A DNA stretch of 64,000 nt from Nostoc sp. ATCC 43529 (GTDB lineage: Bacteria; Cyanobacteriota; Cyanobacteriia; Cyanobacteriales; Nostocaceae), in the NCBI GenBank assembly GCA_003326205.1, contig LWTK01000011.1, positions 186,001-250,000 on the forward strand, given 5' to 3'. The notes beneath the pieces are model-generated. The model made no database searches and had not been told where the DNA came from. It saw only the letters and a program-made list of their open reading frames with translations. This document shows, piece by piece, positions 1-7,833 of the stretch; position 1 is the first letter of the stretch; each line of letters begins with the position of its first letter. Made by a program: the position numbers and the translations under genes.

Positions 1-3000
1 GCAGTTCAAACAGCTTGTTCGAGTTCATTAGTAGCAGTACATTTAGCCTGCCAAAGTTTGCTCAACGGCGAATGTGATATTGCTTTGGTTGGTGGCGTTT
101 CTATCAGTGCATCAAGAAAATCTGGCTATCTATATAAAGAGGGAGGTATTAAATCTCCTGACGGACATTGCCGCGCTTTTGATGCCAAAGCACAGGGAAC
201 TGTAAGCGGAGAAGGTGTGGGAATCGTTGTATTAAAAAGATTAGAAGATACATTAAAGGATGGAGATTTTATTCATGCTGTAATTAAAGGTTCTGCCATT
301 AATAACGACGGTTCAAATAAAGTTAGCTACACAGCACCCCGAATAGAAGGTCAAGCCAAAGTTATTAAAACGGCTCAAGTTGTTGCAGAAGTAGAACCAG
401 AAACCATCACTTATATTGAAGCTCACGGAACAGGAACTTCTTTAGGAGATCCGATTGAGATTGCTGCACTAACGCAAGCATTTCAAAGTAATACAAACAA
501 TAAAAATTTCTGTGCGATTGGTTCTTTAAAAACAAATATTGGGCACTTAGATGCAGCCGCTGGTGTTGCAGGTTTAATTAAAACAGTTTTAGCTCTCAAA
601 CACAAACAAATTCCTCCCAGCTTGCATTTTGAGGAACCAAATCCTCAAATCGATTTTGCCAAAAGTCCTTTTTATGTCAACAATAAACTTTCGGAATGGA
701 AAGCAGATAAATATCCTAGACGGGCGGGGGTTAGTTCTTTTGGTATTGGCGGTACTAATGCCCACGTAATATTAGAAGAAGCTCCAATTTTTAGAAACCA
801 AGGAAGTATTTCTCGTCCCTGGCATTTATTGTCTATCTCTGCCAAAACTCCAACAGCATTGGAATCTGCTACAACTAATCTTGCTAATTATTTGGCACAG
901 CATCCTGAAATTAATCTTGCCGATGTAGCTTATACTTTGCAAGTTGGGCGCCGTAATTTTAACCATCGTCGAGTCTTGTTGTGTCAGAATATTTCAGATG
1001 CAATAAAAACACTAACAGCGCCAGAAAAACAAGGAGTTTTTAGCAATTGTTCAGAAACCCGTAACCATCCAATTGTATTTATGTTTCCCGGACAGGGAGC
1101 GCAGTATGTCAACATGGGACGGGAATTATATGAAACAGAATCTATTTTTCACCAACAAATTGATAATTGTTGTGATTTTTTGCAATCGCATTTAAATTTA
1201 AACCTCAAAGATATACTTTACCCCACAACATTAGAAACTACAGCAGAAAAACTCCAACAAACTTCGTTAACCCAACCTGCATTATTTGTAATTGAATATG
1301 CCCTGGCTAAACTTTGGATGTCGTGGGGCGTGCGTCCACAAGCGATGATTGGTCACAGCATCGGCGAGTATGTAGCGGCTTGCATTTCCGGTGTTTTTTC
1401 TTTAGAAGAGGCACTGACTTTAGTCGCAATTCGCGGACAATTAATGCAAAATCTCGAACCTGGGTCGATGCTTTCTGTTTCTATTTCTGCTGAAGAAATA
1501 AAACCAATGTTGGGTTCAGAACTTTCTTTAGCAGCGAGTAATGCACCATCTCTTTGTGTGGTTTCTGGTGCTACAAATGCCATAGAAACATTACAAAATA
1601 AATTGATTGAGCAAGGTATAGATTGTCGCCGTCTGCATACATCTCATGCTTTCCATTCTCAGATGATGGAGCCGATTTTAGAGCCATTTGTAGGACATAT
1701 TAGAAAAGTCAATCTGAAAACACCTGAAATTCCTTTTGTTTCTAATGTTACCGGAACTTGGATTACGGCAGAGCAAGCAATCGATCCTGATTACTGGACT
1801 AAACATTTACGACAAGCGGTATTGTTTAACGAGGGAATCGCTGAACTGTTGCAACAACCAGAGCGGATATTTTTAGAAGTCGGCCCGGGACGCACATTAA
1901 CTACCCTAGCTAAACGACAGTTAGCTTCACAAACTATGGTGCTAACTTCGCTGCGACATCCCCAAGAGCAAGTTTCTGATGTGGCATTTTTACTTAATAC
2001 TCTCTCTCGGCTTTGGTTAGCAGGATTACCGATAAATTGGGCGGGTTTTTATGTTCGCGAACAACGCAGACACATTCCTTTGCCTACTTATCCTTTTGAG
2101 CGTCAGCGTTATTGGATTGAGGCTAATTCTGAAACTGCGTTATCAACAATATCGCCAAAATTATTAGGTAAAAAGCCAAATATTGCTGATTGGTTTTATA
2201 TTCCAAGCTGGAAACAATCTACACCAATTGAATTATTGCAACCAATTGAAAAAAATACCTGCTGGTTAATTTTTATCGATGACTATGGAGTTGGTGATGC
2301 AGTTACCAAACAACTCGAACAGCAAAGCCAAAATGTAATTAAAGTTAGAATCGGTGAAAAATTTACTCAGATTGACAAATATACATATACTATTAACCCG
2401 CAACAAAAAAATGATTACGATGCTTTGTTTGAAGAACTACAAAAGCAAAGTTTGATTCCAAATGCTATTGCTCATTTTTGGAGCATTACGCCAAATGATA
2501 CTTTACCTACTTTTGAAAGTTGTCAGAATCTCGGCTTTTGGAGTTTGTTGTATTTGGCCCAGGCATTAGGAAAGCAAAATATCAGTGATTCTCTGAATTT
2601 AAAGGTTGTAACTAATAATTTATATAATGTCATCGGCGATGAAAAATTATACCCAGAGAAAGCAACGATATTGGGTGCTTGTAAGATAATCCCTAAAGAA
2701 TATTCAAATATTCATTGCTCTCTTATTGATGTAATAATTCCTAATGTTCAAGTTTCCCATAAATTTGTCAACTATCTGATTACAGAAATAACAACGCAGC
2801 AAACCGAAAATATAGTTGCTTATCGGGGATATCATCGCTGGATTCCGATTTTTGAAAATGTGCGTTTAGATGAAAAAATCCCAGGTAAAACTAAGTTAAA
2901 AAAAGCAGGAGTTTACTTAATTACTGGTGGACTTGGCGGTATAGGTTTGGTGCTGGCGGAACATTTAGCGAAGACAGTACAAGCTAAATTAATTTTAATT

Positions 3001-4191
3001 GGTAGAAAGGGATTACCAGAGCGATCGCAGTGGCAACAATGGCTAGAAACTCACGATCGCCAAGATTCTGTTAGTCGCAATATCCAAAAAATGCTTGCGC
3101 TTGAAAAATTAGGATCGGAAATTGAGATTAAAAGTGCCGATGTCGCCAGCTACGAAGAAATGCAGGTAGCTATTAGTGAAGCTTTAGAAAAATTTGGCCA
3201 AATTAATGGCATCATTCATGCAGCGGGTATTGCTGGCGGTGGCATGATTCAACTCAAAACAGAGGATGTAGCAAACAGTGTTTTAGCACCAAAAGTCAAA
3301 GGCACATTAGTATTAGAGAATATTTTAAAGTCCAAAAATATTACTTTAGATTTCTTGGTACTTTGTTCATCCCAAAGTTCTATCTTGAATGAATTTGGAC
3401 AGGTAGATTATTGTGCTGCCAATGCATTTCTAGATGTTTATGCAAATTATCGTGTTTCTCAATCTGATGAATTCACAGTGTCAATTAATTGGGATACTTG
3501 GCAAGAAGTAGGGATGGCAGTAGAGACAACACTACCAGAACAATTAAAGCTGCAACGTGAAGAAGAAATAAAAAAAGGAATACTATCTCAAGAAGGTGCT
3601 GAAGCTTTTAATCGTATTTTGTTAAGTGGTTTGCCTCGTGTTGTTGTCTCAACCCAAGACTTTCAACAAGTAATTGAACAGAATAATTCTTTCAATTATG
3701 TAGACCAAGATTTAAGTCTTTTATCAGAAACATCAAAAACAAATTCCCCCCAATTTAGGCATCCACGTCCGAACTTAGCAAATGTTTATGTTGCTCCTCG
3801 TAACGAGGTGGAGCAGACTATAGCAGATATTTGGCAACAATTTCTGGGAATTGAAAAAGTGGGTATTCATGACAACTTCTTTGAGTTGGCAGGAGACTCA
3901 ATCATTACAATTCAAATTGTTGCTAAAGCTAACCAATTAGGCCTCAAGTTAACTTCTCAACAAATGTTTCTGCACCAAACTATTGCTGAATTAGTAATAG
4001 CAGCAAATTTAAATGAAACTAAGCAAGACGATTCCGAAGATGGAGAGGTTTATCTTACTCAGCAACGCGAGTATCAGCCATTATCAGCAGAAAAATATAC
4101 ACCCTCTGATTTTCCCAGAGCTAACTTGAACCAACAAGACTTAGACAAATTGTTCGCAAAAATCAACCGATTAAGTGAGAAAAAAGCATAA
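1..4191 (+). CDS. Type I polyketide synthase, partial: KS(C-terminal part)-AT-KR-ACP
   Basis: The open frame is already running at base 1, so the 5' end lies outside the window; the first in-frame ATG at 58 is internal. The visible protein begins at the ketosynthase active site (TACSSS), followed by the KS histidine motifs HGTGT and NIGH. The acyltransferase has GQGAQ, GHSIGEY (Ser about residue 453 counted from base 1) and HAFHS, the malonyl-CoA type. A ketoreductase follows (nucleotide motif GGLGGIG near residue 980, catalytic Ser and Tyr in SSQSS and GQVDYCAAN), then an ACP with phosphopantetheine Ser about 1300 (GDSI). This module should add one malonate unit and reduce it to a beta-hydroxyl. 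The tail after the ACP contains YTPSDFP and DLDKL, the linker normally found just before an NRPS condensation domain. The stop codon overlaps the ATG of the condensation-domain gene by one base (TAATG). KR stereotype was not assigned. Confidence 0.95.
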   Translation, partial: AVQTACSSSLVAVHLACQSLLNGECDIALVGGVSISASRKSGYLYKEGGIKSPDGHCRAFDAKAQGTVSGEGVGIVVLKRLEDTLKDGDFIHAVIKGSAINNDGSNKVSYTAPRIEGQAKVIKTAQVVAEVEPETITYIEAHGTGTSLGDPIEIAALTQAFQSNTNNKNFCAIGSLKTNIGHLDAAAGVAGLIKTVLALKHKQIPPSLHFEEPNPQIDFAKSPFYVNNKLSEWKADKYPRRAGVSSFGIGGTNAHVILEEAPIFRNQGSISRPWHLLSISAKTPTALESATTNLANYLAQHPEINLADVAYTLQVGRRNFNHRRVLLCQNISDAIKTLTAPEKQGVFSNCSETRNHPIVFMFPGQGAQYVNMGRELYETESIFHQQIDNCCDFLQSHLNLNLKDILYPTTLETTAEKLQQTSLTQPALFVIEYALAKLWMSWGVRPQAMIGHSIGEYVAACISGVFSLEEALTLVAIRGQLMQNLEPGSMLSVSISAEEIKPMLGSELSLAASNAPSLCVVSGATNAIETLQNKLIEQGIDCRRLHTSHAFHSQMMEPILEPFVGHIRKVNLKTPEIPFVSNVTGTWITAEQAIDPDYWTKHLRQAVLFNEGIAELLQQPERIFLEVGPGRTLTTLAKRQLASQTMVLTSLRHPQEQVSDVAFLLNTLSRLWLAGLPINWAGFYVREQRRHIPLPTYPFERQRYWIEANSETALSTISPKLLGKKPNIADWFYIPSWKQSTPIELLQPIEKNTCWLIFIDDYGVGDAVTKQLEQQSQNVIKVRIGEKFTQIDKYTYTINPQQKNDYDALFEELQKQSLIPNAIAHFWSITPNDTLPTFESCQNLGFWSLLYLAQALGKQNISDSLNLKVVTNNLYNVIGDEKLYPEKATILGACKIIPKEYSNIHCSLIDVIIPNVQVSHKFVNYLITEITTQQTENIVAYRGYHRWIPIFENVRLDEKIPGKTKLKKAGVYLITGGLGGIGLVLAEHLAKTVQAKLILIGRKGLPERSQWQQWLETHDRQDSVSRNIQKMLALEKLGSEIEIKSADVASYEEMQVAISEALEKFGQINGIIHAAGIAGGGMIQLKTEDVANSVLAPKVKGTLVLENILKSKNITLDFLVLCSSQSSILNEFGQVDYCAANAFLDVYANYRVSQSDEFTVSINWDTWQEVGMAVETTLPEQLKLQREEEIKKGILSQEGAEAFNRILLSGLPRVVVSTQDFQQVIEQNNSFNYVDQDLSLLSETSKTNSPQFRHPRPNLANVYVAPRNEVEQTIADIWQQFLGIEKVGIHDNFFELAGDSIITIQIVAKANQLGLKLTSQQMFLHQTIAELVIAANLNETKQDDSEDGEVYLTQQREYQPLSAEKYTPSDFPRANLNQQDLDKLFAKINRLSEKKA

Positions 4192-5594
4192 TGAAACCAG
4201 AAAATGTAGAAGATATATATGAACTTACGCCAGTTCAAAAGGGGATGTTATTCCATTGTTTGTATGCGAAAGAATCAGCGCTATATTTCTTCCACCACAC
4301 CTTAACTTTACACGGACATCCAAATATAGAGGCTTTTGAACAAGCATGGCAACAAGTAGTAGATAGACATACTATTTTGCGTACAGGATTTTATTGGGAA
4401 GATATTGATAATCCATTACAAGTTGTTTATAAACAAGTAAAAATTAGCTTAAATCAATATGATTGGCGTGGTATTGAGCAAGCAGAACAACAAAAGAAAT
4501 TGAAGTTATTTTTAGAGAGCGATCGCCAATTATGTTTTGACTTTTCCCAACCATGTTTAATGCGTCTTTCCTTAATTCGCCTCGCTGATGATTGCTATGA
4601 ATTTATTTGGAGTAATCATCATATAATTATAGATGGGTGGACAACTCCAATAATATTAGAAGAATGTCTACAAATTTACGCAGCACTTTGTGAATCTAAA
4701 GAACTTAACTTACCACCAGCCCGCCCTTTTAGGAATTATATCGACTGGTTACAGCAACAGAACATAGCTAAGACCGAAAGCTATTGGCGGCAAGCACTAC
4801 AAGGAGTAAAAGCACCAACTCCCTTAACTTATATAGAAAATAATCAACTACCTGACCAAAAAGAAAGGTACGACGAAGAGAAAATTCAATTATCAGAAGC
4901 AACTACAAAAACGCTGCTATCTTTTGCTACAAAAAATCGTCTAACTCTTGCCACATTAGTTCATGGAATCTGGTCTATTCTTCTGAGTCGTTACACTTGT
5001 CGTGACAACATCATGTATGGATGTACTGTTACAGGAAGACCAGTAGACTTAGCCGACGTACATTCAATGGTTGGTATGTTTATAAATACCTTACCAATTA
5101 ATGTCAAGTTAAATCCTAACCAACAAGTTTTGTCATGGTTACAAGATTTTCAGACCCAATTAGTAGAAGCACGTCATCATGAATATACTCCCCTAACACA
5201 AATTCAAGGCTGGAGTGAAGTACCCCGAAATTTACCTTTGTTTGAAACAATTGTTGTAGTTGAGAACCTTCCTGTTAGCCAATTTGTCAGAAATTGGAAA
5301 GGCGATATAGAATTTGAACCGACTGGAACCTATTACAGAAACAACTATCCTCTGAATTTAGTTATTTATCCCGAATCAGAAATTATAGTAGCAATTTCAT
5401 ACAATGCTTCTAGATTTGATATTGCCACAATTACTGGCATAATTAGAGATTTTCAAGTACTCCTCCAAGAAATCATCAATAATCCTGATATTCCAATCAA
5501 AGAACTATCATTTTCGACACCACAACAACAGCAAATATTAACTGCTTTAGAAAAAGAAGCATCATTTGATTGGGAATTAGCTACAACATTTTAA
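4191..5594 (+). CDS. Free-standing NRPS condensation domain protein
   Basis: This 467-residue protein is a single condensation domain. It starts with VEDIYELTPVQKGMLFH, the usual opening of a C domain, and has an intact catalytic motif HHIIIDGW (His143, His144, Asp148) and the later GMFINTLP motif. It should form an amide between the polyketide chain delivered by the preceding PKS and an aminoacyl-PCP. Its start overlaps the PKS stop by one base. The PKS tail plus this N-terminus reads like an uninterrupted ACP-to-C linker, suggesting one ancestral polypeptide split into two. No adenylation or carrier domain follows; the C-terminal tail after residue 440 looks like a C-to-A linker that ends abruptly. 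The likely partner is the A-PCP protein starting at 7834, which has only half a C domain. Confidence 0.9.
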   Translation: MKPENVEDIYELTPVQKGMLFHCLYAKESALYFFHHTLTLHGHPNIEAFEQAWQQVVDRHTILRTGFYWEDIDNPLQVVYKQVKISLNQYDWRGIEQAEQQKKLKLFLESDRQLCFDFSQPCLMRLSLIRLADDCYEFIWSNHHIIIDGWTTPIILEECLQIYAALCESKELNLPPARPFRNYIDWLQQQNIAKTESYWRQALQGVKAPTPLTYIENNQLPDQKERYDEEKIQLSEATTKTLLSFATKNRLTLATLVHGIWSILLSRYTCRDNIMYGCTVTGRPVDLADVHSMVGMFINTLPINVKLNPNQQVLSWLQDFQTQLVEARHHEYTPLTQIQGWSEVPRNLPLFETIVVVENLPVSQFVRNWKGDIEFEPTGTYYRNNYPLNLVIYPESEIIVAISYNASRFDIATITGIIRDFQVLLQEIINNPDIPIKELSFSTPQQQQILTALEKEASFDWELATTF

Positions 5595-5605
5595 GGTATT
5601 AAAGC

Positions 5606-6487
5606 ATGATTATTTCCTCTGCAATAGAAAGAAGATATAACCTATCAAGTAATGAATTCAAAAAGGATTATGTTGAACTACGTAAACCAGTCATAATTTC
5701 TGGAGTAATTTCCAATTGGAGTGGGTTTGATAAGTGGTCTTTAAAATACTTAAAAAAAATCTCCCCCTCTCTAAATATTTATGCCAAGAGATTTAGCAAT
5801 AAGGAAATCGAAATATGCCGTTTGACAATGAAAAAATATATAGAGCTAATAGAAAGCTATGAAAAAGATCCCGAAAATCATCCTCTACCACCATATTGCC
5901 ATGACTTACCTTTATTTAGCTTAATTCCTTCACTAATAGAGGACGTTCAACCATTTCCTTTTGAATATTTGCCAGAATGGTATTGGTACAAGTGGTGGCG
6001 TTACTGCCAGTTTTTCTTAGGTTCTTCTAACAGTATTACACCGCTACATTTTGATTGTCTTCTTACTAACAATATTTTTTTCCAAATTGCCGGACGCAAA
6101 CAATTTACTATTTTATTACCTGAAGACGCTAAATATTGTTATCGCCAAGGCTGGAGATGGTTTAGTGTTAATCCAGAAAATCCAGATTTTAATAAATATC
6201 CTGATTACAAAAACGCCAGACCGATTACATTTATTGTCAATCCTGGAGAGATTTTATATATGCCTCCTGGAACGCTGCATCATGTTAGGAGTTTAGATAT
6301 GTCAATTTCTTTTAACATCGATTGGCATACTCAAAAAAGTTCACTCACTGCTTTAGCAGCCGTTAAGAAAGGAATGCCAGTTCAAAATGTATATTACAAC
6401 TGGTTATTAACGATGGGCTTAGTATTTAAAGTACCTCCTCAAATAATTTTCAAATTCTATAAATCTTATCTCAATTATGTTTCTTAA
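5606..6487 (+). CDS. JmjC/cupin_8-like Fe(II)/2-oxoglutarate-dependent oxygenase
   Basis: This 293-residue protein carries the facial-triad signature of the cupin_8/JmjC (FIH-like) family. It has PLHFD (His148, Asp150), a downstream lysine in GRKQF of the kind used to bind 2-oxoglutarate, and the distal histidine in PPGTLHHV (His225 or 226). The family typically hydroxylates amino-acid side chains in proteins or carrier-bound intermediates. Its location inside the PKS/NRPS operon, 11 bases after the C-domain gene, suggests it beta-hydroxylates a building block or a tethered amino acid such as Dab; that is inference. No signal peptide is visible, so it is probably cytosolic. A purely regulatory protein hydroxylase cannot be excluded. 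Confidence 0.75.
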   Translation: MIISSAIERRYNLSSNEFKKDYVELRKPVIISGVISNWSGFDKWSLKYLKKISPSLNIYAKRFSNKEIEICRLTMKKYIELIESYEKDPENHPLPPYCHDLPLFSLIPSLIEDVQPFPFEYLPEWYWYKWWRYCQFFLGSSNSITPLHFDCLLTNNIFFQIAGRKQFTILLPEDAKYCYRQGWRWFSVNPENPDFNKYPDYKNARPITFIVNPGEILYMPPGTLHHVRSLDMSISFNIDWHTQKSSLTALAAVKKGMPVQNVYYNWLLTMGLVFKVPPQIIFKFYKSYLNYVS

Positions 6488-6527
6488 GAAGTATACGGTC
6501 GGTTTGTAATTCAAATCCAAAAATCTC

Positions 6528-7784
6528 ATGAACATATTTGAAAAGCGAGAATCTAACGTCAGAAGCTATTGCCATAGTTTTCCGGATATCTTTCATAGAG
6601 CTAAAGGTTCTATAATTTATTCGGAATCAGGGAAAGAATATATTGATTTTTTTGCTGGAGCAGGAGCTTTAAATTATGGACATAACCATGATTATATAAA
6701 ACAAAGGGTTATTTCATATTTAGATGCTGATGGCATTGCACATGGACTGGATATGTATACTTCAGCTAAAGAAAAGTTTTTAGCGAAGTTTGATGAAGTC
6801 GTACTCAGTTCAAAAAAACTAGATTATCGCATTCAATTTTGCGGGCCAACAGGAACAAATGCAGTAGAAGCAGCTTTAAAATTAGCCAGAAAAGTTAAAA
6901 AAAGACCTGGTATTTTCTCCTTCATGGGAGGATATCATGGAATGACTTTAGGTAGTTTAGCAATTAGTGGTAATGTCGGAATTCGAGCAGGCACAATTGG
7001 TACATCAAGTAATGTAACATTTATGCCTTATCCTTATGGATTTATGGAGAGTTTTGACACAATAGAATATATCCAATCGGTTTTAAATGACGTTAATTCT
7101 GGAATTGAAAAACCGGCAGCAATAATCTTTGAAACAGTGCAAGCCGAAGGTGGAGTTATTGTAGCTCCCATTGACTGGATGCAAAGATTAAGAAAGTTGT
7201 GTAATGAGAATGATATTTTATTAATCTGCGATGATATTCAAGTAGGCTGCGGTAGAACGGGGTCTTTCTTTTCTTTTGAAAGAGCAGATATTGTTCCCGA
7301 TATGGTAGTACTCTCGAAATCAATTAGTGGTTATGGGTTCCCCATGTCGCTGTTATTAATTAAGCCAGAGTTGGATATCTGGGAACCAGGCGAACATAAT
7401 GGTACTTTTAGAGGAAATCAATTAGCATTTATTGGAGCAACAGCGGCTCTAGAGTATCGAGAAAGCTATGATTTTGAACAGGATGTAAAAGCCAAAGAGC
7501 TTTTTTTGAAAAATTTTCTCAATCAGGAAATAGCATCAATTAGTGAAAAAATTGAAATCCGCGGGATTGGAATGATTTGGGGAATTGATTTAAAAAATTT
7601 TGGCGATCGCACTTTATCTCAGCGTATCACTTCGCGTTGTTTTGAACTAGGATTAATCATTGAAAAAGCAGGCAGAAATGATAGCGTAATTAAAATTCTG
7701 CCACCTCTAATAATTGATATGTCCAGCTTGCAAAAGGGTTGTTCGATTATCAAAGCAGCTTTTGATGATTGTATATCCAATTAA
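6528..7784 (+). CDS. ectB: Diaminobutyrate--2-oxoglutarate transaminase (EctB/Dat family)
   Basis: A class III PLP aminotransferase of 418 residues, the usual EctB length. It has GGYHGMTLGSLA near residue 140, the cofactor Asp in ICDDIQVG, and the Schiff-base lysine in LSKSISG (Lys264). EctB/Dat enzymes convert L-aspartate semialdehyde plus glutamate to L-2,4-diaminobutyrate (Dab). No ectA or ectC is nearby, so ectoine synthesis is unlikely. The next gene encodes an A domain with a Dab-like specificity code, so the probable role is in-cluster supply of Dab. The symbol is a family name only. An alternative is that it supplies Dab for decarboxylation to 1,3-diaminopropane. Confidence 0.88.
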   Translation: MNIFEKRESNVRSYCHSFPDIFHRAKGSIIYSESGKEYIDFFAGAGALNYGHNHDYIKQRVISYLDADGIAHGLDMYTSAKEKFLAKFDEVVLSSKKLDYRIQFCGPTGTNAVEAALKLARKVKKRPGIFSFMGGYHGMTLGSLAISGNVGIRAGTIGTSSNVTFMPYPYGFMESFDTIEYIQSVLNDVNSGIEKPAAIIFETVQAEGGVIVAPIDWMQRLRKLCNENDILLICDDIQVGCGRTGSFFSFERADIVPDMVVLSKSISGYGFPMSLLLIKPELDIWEPGEHNGTFRGNQLAFIGATAALEYRESYDFEQDVKAKELFLKNFLNQEIASISEKIEIRGIGMIWGIDLKNFGDRTLSQRITSRCFELGLIIEKAGRNDSVIKILPPLIIDMSSLQKGCSIIKAAFDDCISN

Positions 7785-7833
7785 ATTTACGTATTAGTTA
7801 ATTCGCCAAGCAGTTGATTAGCAGGAAAAGATT

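Noticed and set aside
6528..7784. Ectoine biosynthesis locus
   Set aside because: Only the EctB-type transaminase is present; no EctA acetyltransferase or EctC synthase is nearby.
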